From Tychonema litorale BBK16 (GTDB lineage: Bacteria > Cyanobacteriota > Cyanobacteriia > Cyanobacteriales > Microcoleaceae), in the NCBI RefSeq assembly GCF_021648855.1, contig NZ_JAKJHX010000008.1, positions 1 through 64,000 of the forward strand: 64,000 nt of DNA, written 5' to 3'. Of this stretch, positions 55,084 through 63,713 are shown piece by piece (within the stretch, counting starts at the first letter, position 1; each line of letters begins with the position of its first letter). The translations under genes and the position numbers were made by a program. The notes under the pieces were generated by a model. That model was not told where the DNA came from and searched no databases. It saw only the letters and a list, made by a program, of their open reading frames with translations.

Positions 55084-56109
55084 TTGGCACTTATCGTGCA
55101 AGACTCTATTGTCAAAGAGTTGAGGTTTGATGGCAAAGCCCTTACTCAAGATGTAAACACCTTACCAACAGTTCGCCGGAGCAATCTTGCAAGAAAACCC
55201 ATGTCTAGTATGCAAAGCCAATTCACAGTTCACTTTTGGGGCGTTAGAGGCAGTATAGCGTCTCCGGGAGCTGAAACAGTACGTTATGGGGGCAACACGC
55301 CCTGTATTGAAATGCGAGTGGGTGACAGCCGCCTGATTTTCGATGGCGGTACTGGGTTACGGGTTTTGGGACAAACTCTCCTGTCGCAGATGCCTGTAGA
55401 AGCTCATATGTTTTTCACCCACTCTCACTGGGATCACATTCAAGGATTTCCGTTTTTTACGCCAGCTTTCGTCAAGGGCAATTGTTTTCACATCTATGGG
55501 GCGGTTGCTCCTCCTCCTAACAAGGCTACTATCCAGCAGCGCCTTAATGACCAGATGCTTCACCCCAATTTTCCTGTGCCTCTACAAATTATGGGTGCAG
55601 ACCTAAAGTTCAACGATATTAAAGTCGGTGACACAGTGGAAATTGGGGATATCAAAGTGGAAACAGCTTTGTTGAACCATCCGGGAGAAGCTCTGGGCTA
55701 CCGGGTTAACTGGAATGGGTATGCGGCTGCTTACGTGACTGATACAGAACATTTTCCAGATCGTTTGGACGAAAATGTGGTGAGGTTGGCCCAGGATGCT
55801 GAGGTGCTGATCTACGATGCTACTTATACAGATGAGGAGTATTATTTGGAAAAGTCGCCCAGGGTTGGCTGGGGACATTCGACTTGGCAGGAAGCGGTGA
55901 AGGTGGCCCAGGCTGCTAATGTCAAAAAGTTGGTGATTTTTCACCACGATCCTTTGCACAATGATGAGTTCTTAGACAAGGTGGGAGAGCAAGTTGCTCA
56001 AAGGTTCCCGAACAGTTTGATGGCGCGGGAAGGTTTGTCGCTACAGTTGCTTCCCCCTCAAGGCGGTGTCCCGGAAACATCAGTGGAGTCGTCCTCTGTG
56101 ACGGTTTGA
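55084..56109 (+). CDS. MBL-fold metallo-hydrolase
   Basis: A 341-residue metallo-beta-lactamase-fold protein. The dinuclear metal motif is THSHWDHIQG (about residues 110-119), with later ligands in LLNHPGEAL, YVTDTEHF (about 220) and FHHDP (about 285). The fold starts at FTVHFWGVRGSIASPG (about residue 47), typical of the group annotated as cyclic-phosphate phosphodiesterase or PqqB-like hydrolases. The start is uncertain: TTG 55084 has AAAGGAG just upstream, giving a 40-residue extension, while ATG 55201 or 55210 would give only the fold. The substrate is unknown. Confidence 0.85.
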   Translation: MALIVQDSIVKELRFDGKALTQDVNTLPTVRRSNLARKPMSSMQSQFTVHFWGVRGSIASPGAETVRYGGNTPCIEMRVGDSRLIFDGGTGLRVLGQTLLSQMPVEAHMFFTHSHWDHIQGFPFFTPAFVKGNCFHIYGAVAPPPNKATIQQRLNDQMLHPNFPVPLQIMGADLKFNDIKVGDTVEIGDIKVETALLNHPGEALGYRVNWNGYAAAYVTDTEHFPDRLDENVVRLAQDAEVLIYDATYTDEEYYLEKSPRVGWGHSTWQEAVKVAQAANVKKLVIFHHDPLHNDEFLDKVGEQVAQRFPNSLMAREGLSLQLLPPQGGVPETSVESSSVTV

Positions 56110-56117
56110 GAAATTTG

Positions 56118-56260
56118 AGTTGACATACTCACCGCACTTTTAGGGCGGTGATTCTTGACACTTCATCGACTGATGCAACCGAGGTTGTCTTACTCTGTCG
56201 ACCTGTCCGTTAAAATCAGGAAGAATTAAAGCCGTCCTAGAGGGACGGGGCTTGTATCCC
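56118..56260. mobile_element. Short IS200/IS605-derived palindromic element (PATE-like)
   Basis: The element begins near TTGACATACTCACCGC, with a hairpin CACCGC ... GCGGTG at 56130-56150. It ends with a second hairpin GCCGTCC-TAGAG-GGACGGGGC at 56231-56251 and CTTGTATCCC. These are the usual left- and right-end structures of cyanobacterial IS200/IS605 transposons, but only about 140 bp lie between them and no tnpA or tnpB is present. It is therefore a non-autonomous derivative that a related transposase elsewhere could mobilise. It sits between the MBL gene and ribF. Confidence 0.8.
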
Positions 56261-56285
56261 ATTATCTTTGGTCAAAATTTAAAGC

Positions 56286-57413
56286 GTGTGGATAACTTCT
56301 TCTTTTACGGCTGCTCTGACTCCAACCGCCGTTGCCTTGGGAAACTTTGATGGTTTGCACCTTGGGCATCGACAAGTCGTGCAGCCAATTTTAAATCGAT
56401 CGATTCTGGAAAATTCTGGGGCAATTTCCTCCACTATTTCTGTGTTGCAGTCGGAATTGCGGACTGTGACTAAAGATGTTGGTTGGTCTCTGACTCGGAC
56501 CTTTGACAAAGAACTAAAAGGCTGGGACTCGAATGGGGCTGTGAAGCTTTACGGAACAGTGGTAACATTCGACCCGCACCCCCAAGAGTTTTTTACGGGT
56601 CAATCCAAAAAACTGCTAACTCCTCTGGCAGAAAAGGTAGAATTGCTCGAAGCAATGGGCGTCGAGCAGTTGGTGCTCCTCCCGTTCGATCGCGAATTGG
56701 CGGCATTGACTGCGCCTGAGTTTGTCGAGGAAATTCTGGTGCGACAACTGCAAGCGAGTCGAATTAGTGTCGGGATGGATTTTCGTTTTGGACAGGGACG
56801 GGCGGGGACGGCTGTGGATTTACAGGCGATCGCCTCCAACTACGGCATAGATGTTACTCTTGTAGGACTTCACACCTGTGGCGAAGGCGAACGGATCAGC
56901 AGTTCTGTGATTCGTGAAAGTCTAGCTTCTGGCGACTTGCTGCGGGCAAATCAGTTGCTGGGGCGTTGTTACAGTTTGGTGGGCCGGATAATTCAGGGAC
57001 AGCAGCTTGGCAGGACGATCGGATTTCCTACCGCTAATATTGAATTGCCACCCTCCAAGTTTTTGCCGCGTTTTGGCGTGTATGCAGTGCGAGTATTAGT
57101 CAAAAATGGAAATGGAACAATCAAAGATGAAAGTTCTTCCTATGAGTGGGAAAATCCCAAATCTCTAATACCAGGGCAAACATCAGATTTAACTTTGATC
57201 AATGGGGTGATGAATGTTGGTTGTCGCCCGACGGTAGACGGACAGGAACCCAGTGTGGAAGTTCATCTGTTAGATTGGTCTGGGGATTTGTACGGTCAAA
57301 CCTTGAGTGTGAGTTTAGTGGAGTTTTTGCGACCAGAACAAAAATTCGCTTCTTTGGAAGCTCTGAAAACTCAAATTCAAGCAGATTGTGATGTTGCTAG
57401 AAGTGTGTTATAG
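56286..57413 (+). CDS. ribF: Bifunctional riboflavin kinase / FAD synthetase
   Basis: A 375-residue RibF that makes FMN and FAD from riboflavin and ATP. The FAD synthetase domain has VALGNFDGLHLGHRQVV (about 16-32), VTFDPHPQEFF and RISSSVIRESLASGD (about 203-217). The flavokinase domain begins at RTIGFPTANIELP (about 243) and continues to LTLINGVMNVGCRPTVDG and PSVEVHLLDWSGDLYGQ. The protein is about 60 residues longer than usual: there is an insertion at about 35-80 and another near 285-305 in the kinase domain. The start codon is GTG 56286. Confidence 0.94.
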   Translation: MWITSSFTAALTPTAVALGNFDGLHLGHRQVVQPILNRSILENSGAISSTISVLQSELRTVTKDVGWSLTRTFDKELKGWDSNGAVKLYGTVVTFDPHPQEFFTGQSKKLLTPLAEKVELLEAMGVEQLVLLPFDRELAALTAPEFVEEILVRQLQASRISVGMDFRFGQGRAGTAVDLQAIASNYGIDVTLVGLHTCGEGERISSSVIRESLASGDLLRANQLLGRCYSLVGRIIQGQQLGRTIGFPTANIELPPSKFLPRFGVYAVRVLVKNGNGTIKDESSSYEWENPKSLIPGQTSDLTLINGVMNVGCRPTVDGQEPSVEVHLLDWSGDLYGQTLSVSLVEFLRPEQKFASLEALKTQIQADCDVARSVL

Positions 57414-57491
57414 CTGAGATATTGCACCATTCTCAAGATCTGGTAGATACTGTCTTGACCTGTCACGTTGTTGTTTTAAATTCGGAACTTT

Positions 57492-57695
57492 ATGAATGCA
57501 GAATCAGCTACAAACATTTTAGATAATTTGGTACAGGAAAAGAGAGGCGAACCATTGAACCGCTTACAACGAGCAATTATTCAAGGAGTGTTAGATGGTT
57601 TGACATACCAAGAAATCAAGAATAATTATGCGATCGCGCGGAACTATGAAATGTGCTACTTAGCGCGATACGTTCTACCGCGACACTGGCGGTAG
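57492..57695 (+). CDS. Stand-alone vMAP/HTH-type small protein
   Basis: A 67-residue helical protein, ATG 57492 to TAG 57693. The core LNRLQRAIIQGVLDGLTYQEIKNNYAI (parts LNRLQRAI and LTYQEI) resembles the N-terminal domain of the STAND NTPase at 42463 (TDLQKNIFRKLLEDKTYEKIA) and similar N-terminal domains of cyanobacterial STAND proteins. Here it occurs alone, without an NB-ARC domain. Its last 21 bp overlap the antiporter gene on the opposite strand. It may be a DNA-binding or adaptor protein. Confidence 0.72.
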   Translation: MNAESATNILDNLVQEKRGEPLNRLQRAIIQGVLDGLTYQEIKNNYAIARNYEMCYLARYVLPRHWR

Positions 57696-59633
57696 CAAAA
57701 CTTCTGCTTCCTTCTCGATTATAACTTCCTCCAACATCTCCTCTAAAACCTCAGCAGGAATCGGCACTTCTTCCACTACCGGATGCTTTTCCAAAGTCAA
57801 GCGAGACTGAAATGAACCGGACAATCTTTTTAATAATTTTGGTGTCGGATCGTGCAGCAAATAAATAATTTTATCACCTGCTTCCCAAATCTCCCCGACC
57901 GAAACTACTTGTAAATATCCTTCCCTTTCCAACAACAGTGGTACTAACTCGCCACCGCTAACTAAAGCTTGCAAATGAGCTACCTGAAACTCTAGCCCCG
58001 AACTTTTTAACTCAGTTTCTCCCAGTTTGACTTCTTTGTCAATCAGATATTCGTTCCAATCCTTCAGTGACAAATCCGAGACAAAAGCTTGATTGATTTT
58101 AGTGTTATTTGCAGCACTATTCCCTTGCGGATCTTTGGGGAACATTGCCAAAACTCTCGGCGGTGCAAACTCTTCTGCGGCGCGTTGAGCTAACACTAAG
58201 TTTACCTCGCCGTTGTTGGTCATTGCCAAAAAAGTTCCCATCGAGGCAAGTCCGGCTGCTTCCAAAATACTGTGGTCAAGGGCACTGCTTAAAAACACTC
58301 GCAAACCTTCCTGTTCTGCTTCTTGACAAGCTTCCGGGTTAGTGTCTATAATTGCTACAGATTCGCCGCGTTCTTGAAATAAGCGAGCCATTAATCTACT
58401 CAAAGGATTAGACCCGACAATAACAGCACCGGTGGCAGATTTTGATGTAACTCCTAATAGTTGAGCCATTCGTCCTGCGGTTAGTCCTTGGACGAAAACT
58501 GTCATAATAATTGTCAGGAAAACTAAGGCTTTTATTGAGTCGCCGCCGTTGATTCCCCGCTGGGTGAGCAAAATGGCAAATAAAGATGCGATCGAAGCTG
58601 AGACAATTCCCCTTGGCGCAACCCAGCAAGCAAATAATTTCTGTCGCCAATTCAGTCCACTATTGAGCGTGCACAGCCAAATGTTAATCGGTCGTACTAT
58701 CCACATTAGTGCTAAGACTGTGAACACACTTCCCCAACCAAGGGCAACTACACTAGCAAGGGATAAATCTGCCGCCAACAACACGAATAGCACAGAAATA
58801 GCCAGGACTGTGAGTTGACCTTTAAACCTCCTCAGTAGCCTTTCTTCTGGGACTGAGGCGGATCTGAGGACTATACCGGAGAGTACGGTTGCCATTAATC
58901 CAGATTCGCTGCGGAGTTCTTCTGCTAATCCGAATAATCCCCACAAGCCGGCTAATACTACTAAATTTTTGAGGTCTTCTGAGAGAAATTGCGATCGCTT
59001 GAGAATCAATCCTAGCAGCCAGCCTCCGGCAATTCCGACAACTGCGCCGACTCCCAATCGCACGACTAAATCTCGGAACAAAATCAGTAAGTCGGCATTA
59101 CCATTTAAAATAATATTCAGTACCAATACTGCTAGAATAGCCCCGACCGGATCGATTAAAACTCCTTCGGCTTCTAGTAAAGCGGCGACTTGTTTGTCAA
59201 CAGAAACCTGTTTGAGCAAAGGGCCGATGACAGTGGGGCCGGTGACTACTACCAGAGAAGCGTATAAAAATGCGATCGGCCAGGGAAACTCTCCCAACCA
59301 GTGGGCCGCCATTCCCCCACCGATCAGGGTAATTAAAGTGCCAAAAGTAACTAAATTGCGGATGCTGCCGGAAACCCGTCCTAAGTCTCGCAATTCTAAA
59401 TTCAAGCCACCTTCAAACAAAATTAGGGCTACCGAAAGGGAAACCATCACTTCCAAACCGCTACCAAGCAGATTTGGGTGGAGCAATCCCAAGCAGTCTG
59501 GCCCTGCTAAAATACCGAACAAGAGCAAAAAGACGATCGCCGGAACTTTCAAGTAAGCGGCCAGAACTTGAGCGCTGATACCACAGGTGACGGTCATAAC
59601 CATCAGCAGGGTGATGTTAAAGGGAGTTTCCAT
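57675..59633 (-). CDS. Na+/H+ antiporter with RCK (TrkA-N) domain
   Basis: A 652-residue CPA1/CPA2-type cation:proton antiporter. Twelve or so membrane helices cover residues 1-390 (ILAGPDCLGLLHP, LFEGGLNLELRDL, VTGPTVIGPLLKQ, ALLEAEGVLIDPVGAI, in which the Asp pair is in the transport core). A TrkA-N Rossmann-like domain follows at about 400-520 (GAVIVGSNPLSRLMARLFQ; AIIDTNPEACQEA). The C-terminal tail is rich in Glu. It exchanges sodium or potassium for protons across a membrane and is likely regulated by nucleotide binding at the RCK domain. Confidence 0.92.
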   Translation of the reverse strand: METPFNITLLMVMTVTCGISAQVLAAYLKVPAIVFLLLFGILAGPDCLGLLHPNLLGSGLEVMVSLSVALILFEGGLNLELRDLGRVSGSIRNLVTFGTLITLIGGGMAAHWLGEFPWPIAFLYASLVVVTGPTVIGPLLKQVSVDKQVAALLEAEGVLIDPVGAILAVLVLNIILNGNADLLILFRDLVVRLGVGAVVGIAGGWLLGLILKRSQFLSEDLKNLVVLAGLWGLFGLAEELRSESGLMATVLSGIVLRSASVPEERLLRRFKGQLTVLAISVLFVLLAADLSLASVVALGWGSVFTVLALMWIVRPINIWLCTLNSGLNWRQKLFACWVAPRGIVSASIASLFAILLTQRGINGGDSIKALVFLTIIMTVFVQGLTAGRMAQLLGVTSKSATGAVIVGSNPLSRLMARLFQERGESVAIIDTNPEACQEAEQEGLRVFLSSALDHSILEAAGLASMGTFLAMTNNGEVNLVLAQRAAEEFAPPRVLAMFPKDPQGNSAANNTKINQAFVSDLSLKDWNEYLIDKEVKLGETELKSSGLEFQVAHLQALVSGGELVPLLLEREGYLQVVSVGEIWEAGDKIIYLLHDPTPKLLKRLSGSFQSRLTLEKHPVVEEVPIPAEVLEEMLEEVIIEKEAEVLLPPVSR

Positions 59634-59931
59634 AGATGTGATTGTTGCAGGCTGCCCGACTCAATTTTAAAATGTTGATGGCGGACGACTTGAATACAGC
59701 AGGCTATACGGGCGCGATCGCACAAACTCTAAACAGCCCTGCATTTTCGCTCTTTGTTAAAAAGGACTGATATTGGGTATAACTGTATCAGATAATTCTC
59801 TTCCCGTCAAAGATGACTGTTACCCCCCCCTCTTAAAAGGCAGAAGGTAGAAGTCTGTGGGTTAAATCTCAAATCTCAAATCCGATGATGTTAATTGACA
59901 AAATTGTTGTTATGTTAGGGAGATTTTGGCA

Positions 59932-60426
59932 GTGAATAGCGATCGCATAGAACCCGGTGTCGGTCAAGAGTCTGTTTGGGATTACCCACGCCCGCCTCGT
60001 CTGGAAGTATCGACCAAGCACGTAGAGATAATTTTTAATGGCGTAAAACTTGCTAACACGCACCGCGCATTTAGAGTATTGGAGACGAGTCACCCTCCCT
60101 CGTACTATATTTCTCCCGATGATATCCAAATGCAATATTTACACACAACTTTACACGGGTCGTGGTGTGAATGGAAGGGACAAGCAAGCTATTGCACTGT
60201 GACGGTAGGAGACAAGCAAGCGGTAAATGTTGGTTGGTTTTATACCAATCCTAATCAGGTTTTTGAAGCCATTAAAGATTATGTGGCTTTTTATCCCAGT
60301 CGGATGGATGCTTGTTATGTTGATGGGGAATTAGTGCAGGCTCAACCAGGCGATTTTTATGGTGGTTGGATTACTGAAGATATTATCGGACCTTTTAAAG
60401 GAGGGATGGGAACTTGGGGCTGGTAG
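59932..60426 (+). CDS. DUF427 domain protein
   Basis: A protein of about 164 residues. GTG 59932 is chosen over TTG 59926 because AGGGAG (59917-59922) lies nine bases upstream. The DUF427 core has EIIFNGVKLANTHRAFRVLETSHPPSYYI (parts GVKLANT and HPPSYYI), GSWCEWKGQASYC, NVGWFYTNP and the C-terminal DACYVDGELVQAQPGDFYGGW. The family is widespread and its function is unknown; the conserved Trp and Tyr residues suggest binding of a flat ligand. Cytoplasmic. Confidence 0.85.
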   Translation: MNSDRIEPGVGQESVWDYPRPPRLEVSTKHVEIIFNGVKLANTHRAFRVLETSHPPSYYISPDDIQMQYLHTTLHGSWCEWKGQASYCTVTVGDKQAVNVGWFYTNPNQVFEAIKDYVAFYPSRMDACYVDGELVQAQPGDFYGGWITEDIIGPFKGGMGTWGW

Positions 60427-60662
60427 TAGCCAAAATAACTACATTTACTTATAATTGAAAAAAAAATGGCTCTTCAGTGGACAGACTAATCAAGATAGTG
60501 GAATCTAAGGATACTAGATAGTAATGTAGTAAAATTTCGATCAGGTATTACTCAAAAGCTATGTAATCAACAATACAGTTGATTCTCAAATATTAATGTT
60601 AAAATAAGCTAATATGTAACATTAGCTTTGTTGCCAGTGTATTGTTCATTTGGGTATGCGTT

Positions 60663-61754
60663 GTGTCTGTCAAATTTAGCGCCCCACTTATCTCGCCGGA
60701 GAAATTACCAACAACTCTCTCTTTAGAGTCTACCCTTAAGGATTTATCGGTATTCGATTTTCAGGTTGAATCTTGTTTCTTGAACAAAGAAGTGGCTAGG
60801 TTATTTCGAGATTATCCGTTGCTTCCGGGAGTGATATTGACGGAAAAAGGAGAATTTTTAGGTATGCTATCACGACGGCGATTTATGGAACATATGAGTC
60901 GCCCTTACGGAGTGGATACATTTGCTGGCCGACCGATTCTGGCTTTGTATAAGATGGCTCAAACAGATATTTTGATTTTACCAGGAGTGGCTTTAATTGT
61001 CATGGCAGCTCAGCGAGCTGTACAGCGTTTGCCAGAACAGCTTTATGAACCGATTGTTGTTGAGTTACAACCTAAAGTTTATCGGCTACTAGATGTCCAT
61101 CAAGTGCTGTTAGCTTTATCACAAATTCACCAACAAGCGACTTGGTATATTAGTGAACTTTATTACAATTTATCTGTTACTAAGTCTGAGTTAGAAGCGG
61201 CTAATTCCGAATTATATCGCCTTGCTAACTCAGATGGTTTAACTCAGGTGGCAAATCGTCGCTGCTTCAATGAATACTTAGATCAAAAGTGGGAACAACT
61301 AGGTCAAGAGGAAGCAGAAATATCTTTAATTTTATGTGATATTGATTTTTTTAAGAAATATAATGATACCTATGGACATCAGGCTGGAGATGGTTGTTTG
61401 CAACGGGTGGCCAAAGCGATTGTGGAAGCTGTAAGTGACTCGACGGGGGAAGTTTTGCAGGAGGCTTTGGTGGCTCGTTACGGAGGTGAAGAATTTGTGA
61501 TCGTTTTGCCTCATACTAAACCTGAGACTGCTGTCTATGTTGCACAGCAAGTTCGAGTCTGGGTGAAAAACTTAGCAGTTGAACATCTACAATCTCATGT
61601 TGGTTGTGTGACACTGAGTTTGGGGGTAGCGAGTACATTTCCTCGATCGCACACGCACACTACTCAGAAAGATTTGATTGCAGCAGCAGACCGGGCGCTG
61701 TATCAAGCTAAAGATGCAGGGCGCGATCGGGTAATCTTAGATTTAGGACACTAG
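60663..61754 (+). CDS. Diguanylate cyclase with CBS-like N-terminal domain
   Basis: A protein of about 363 residues (GTG 60663; the frame opens at TTG 60642). The N-terminal part of about 165 residues looks like a pair of CBS-type motifs (EVARLFRDYPLLPGVILTEKGEFLGMLSRRRFMEHM) and a coiled coil links it to a GGDEF domain at about 195-360. The catalytic signature is ARYGGEEFVIVLP (about 270-282), with DGLTQVANRRCF and LILCDIDFFKKYND as further motifs. An inhibitory-site RxxD is not evident. It makes cyclic di-GMP, a second messenger for motility and biofilm; ligand sensing by the CBS-like part is inferred. Confidence 0.9.
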   Translation: MSVKFSAPLISPEKLPTTLSLESTLKDLSVFDFQVESCFLNKEVARLFRDYPLLPGVILTEKGEFLGMLSRRRFMEHMSRPYGVDTFAGRPILALYKMAQTDILILPGVALIVMAAQRAVQRLPEQLYEPIVVELQPKVYRLLDVHQVLLALSQIHQQATWYISELYYNLSVTKSELEAANSELYRLANSDGLTQVANRRCFNEYLDQKWEQLGQEEAEISLILCDIDFFKKYNDTYGHQAGDGCLQRVAKAIVEAVSDSTGEVLQEALVARYGGEEFVIVLPHTKPETAVYVAQQVRVWVKNLAVEHLQSHVGCVTLSLGVASTFPRSHTHTTQKDLIAAADRALYQAKDAGRDRVILDLGH

Positions 61755-61775
61755 ACTTTAGATTGGCGAATCGTT

Positions 61776-62387
61776 TTATCTAAAAAAACTCCTTATAAAA
61801 CTGACTACAATAGGCCCGATAACAACTACCAAATAAAGCGTAACTAGGAACAGCATAGGGAACAGTGGTTTCAATCCCAAAGGCAAAGAGACAGGAGGCT
61901 GATATACTTGTTGAGCTATCGGAACAGTAATTAGTTGCTTATTCAAAATTACACATGGTATCCAAGTTTTTTGTTCCGAATAAAAACCTGATTGACGAAT
62001 CGATTGATAACCATTGGCGTGGTAGAAGCTTACTCCTGCCAGCGATGAAAATACGTTAATGGCTTTATACCCTCTGTCGATCGCAATTTTCTCCACAGCT
62101 TTAAGTAGTCGCGTACCTATGCCTTGACGGATGAGACTTGGATGAACATACACGCCACTAATTTGGGATGGGTGAGTCAGATAAGACGCAAATCCAACAA
62201 TCTCATTTTCATGCTCTGCTACAACCCCTATCTCATTTTGGGTAAATCTTGCAGATGCTTGACTACGAACTAAAGACTCAACTTGATTTAAATTGTAACT
62301 TGATGACAACACCCTAATTGAACTGGTTTGTAGTTCTATAATTTTCTCTGAGTCTTCAGGCTTTGATAGGCGAATTTTAAAATTCAT
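61776..62387 (-). CDS. GNAT acetyltransferase with C-terminal membrane helix
   Basis: A 203-residue protein. The GNAT fold at about 2-150 has the acetyl-CoA loop GVYVHPSLIRQGIGTRLLKAVEKIA (motif RQGIGTRLL, about 86-94) and the ending YHANGYQSI. The extra C-terminal part has a membrane helix at about 175-198 (LGLKPLFPMLFLVTLYLVVVI). This suggests a membrane-anchored acetyltransferase; the substrate is unknown. Confidence 0.87.
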   Translation of the reverse strand: MNFKIRLSKPEDSEKIIELQTSSIRVLSSSYNLNQVESLVRSQASARFTQNEIGVVAEHENEIVGFASYLTHPSQISGVYVHPSLIRQGIGTRLLKAVEKIAIDRGYKAINVFSSLAGVSFYHANGYQSIRQSGFYSEQKTWIPCVILNKQLITVPIAQQVYQPPVSLPLGLKPLFPMLFLVTLYLVVVIGPIVVSFIRSFFR

Positions 62388-62426
62388 AATTTTTATAGCT
62401 ATACGCGATCGCCATTTCTTGGTACG

Positions 62427-63185
62427 CTATATGTAGTTTGCCTGCGTAAGCCCTGTCCAAGCACGTTCAGCCGTCCAGTGTCTATCCGAAGATTCATAAA
62501 TTCTCAACCCATCCAAACCCGCAGTTTCAATCAACGTCTGAATTTCATCCAGAGTAAAGGCTGCTTGTAGTGAATCGCTGAACAATTGTTTCTGATGCGC
62601 GTTACAATCTCCCGCATACATCTCAACTAAATCATCCCTAATTTCCAGTGTTTCCGATCGCAGTAAATCCCGTAAAAAAATTGCTCCGTTCGGTTTCAAC
62701 ACCCGCCGGACTTCCCGCAAAAAAGGCAGAGGATCGGGCAAATGGTGGATAATACTGTTGGAAATCACCATATCAAAATAGTTGTCAGGATAGGGCATTG
62801 ATTTCGCATCAATTAATTCGAGACTGATTTGCGATCGCACTCCGGTCTTTTCCACATTCTCGGCCGCCACTTTCAGCATATTGGAAGATAAGTCAATGCA
62901 AGTCAATTTCCATTCAGGCCGAAGTTGACAAAGTGCGATCGGAATTCTCGCCGTACCCGTCCCAGCATCCAAAACGTTTCCAAAAACCGGCCCCAAGACA
63001 GCCGCACTCCTAGCAAAAGCAGTATTAACCTCAATAAAGTCCATCGAATCGTATTCGATCGCCTCTTCCAACGAATCCATCACTTCCGGTTCCAAAACTC
63101 GCTGCATAAAGTTTATCTTGTTATCTGGCATTTCCATATAGGGGCTGAGTTTCGCCTGCAAAAGTTCTACTAACTCCGGTTCCAT
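62427..63185 (-). CDS. Class I SAM-dependent methyltransferase
   Basis: A 252-residue methyltransferase. The SAM-binding motif I is NVLDAGTGTARIPIAL (about 70-85), followed by CIDLSSNMLKVAAENV (acidic residue binding the ribose), the VISNSIIHHLPDPLPFL motif (about 140) and LKPNGAIFLRDLLR. The ending CNAHQKQLFSDSLQAAFTLDEIQTL is typical of the group that methylates small molecules. The substrate is unknown. It follows 98 bp upstream of the GNAT gene start region on the same strand; an operon is possible. Confidence 0.9.
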   Translation of the reverse strand: MEPELVELLQAKLSPYMEMPDNKINFMQRVLEPEVMDSLEEAIEYDSMDFIEVNTAFARSAAVLGPVFGNVLDAGTGTARIPIALCQLRPEWKLTCIDLSSNMLKVAAENVEKTGVRSQISLELIDAKSMPYPDNYFDMVISNSIIHHLPDPLPFLREVRRVLKPNGAIFLRDLLRSETLEIRDDLVEMYAGDCNAHQKQLFSDSLQAAFTLDEIQTLIETAGLDGLRIYESSDRHWTAERAWTGLTQANYI

Positions 63186-63713
63186 ATTCTATCTGCGTTA
63201 ATCCGCGTTAATCCGCCTATATCTGCGGTTAAACATCTTAATCCAATTTTTTCTCAATCGCACTTTACATACCACAATAACTGTATTTTGTCAAATCAGC
63301 CCAAATCCTCGTTACAATTCTTAAACTATCAAATCAGCCTTTTGTCTATAAAAAATAACTATTGACATTAGAAGAGTCCGTTAATTTTACGAATTAAAAA
63401 CGTTTCAGCGTCAAAAATCAAAAATAGTCATAAAACCGCTGGAGTATGAAAATCATACCACAAGCCTCTAAGCAAGTAAATAGGTAAAATAATTGAGAAT
63501 AGAGTCAATAATTTTAGTCGTCTTTAGATTCTCTTAAGATTTCAGGGTGCAAAATAGATCGAACATTTAAAACTAAATTGACTATTGTATTATTTTTGCT
63601 TATCAAACTAGCTTGAATTGTCCCGATCGCCCTCAACCCCTCAAAAATAGAAATATGCCCGATCACTGTTACAATTAATTAAACGAAGTCGTTATGAGTT
63701 CAATTAAACAGCT
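63186..63713. other. 528-bp AT-rich intergenic region upstream of trxB
   Basis: A short GCGTTAATCC tandem (63190-63230) lies next to the methyltransferase start. Otherwise the region is AT-rich, without a supported gene. A seven-codon frame ATGAGTTCAATT at 63694 ends in TGA right at the trxB start and is probably not functional. Confidence 0.5.
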
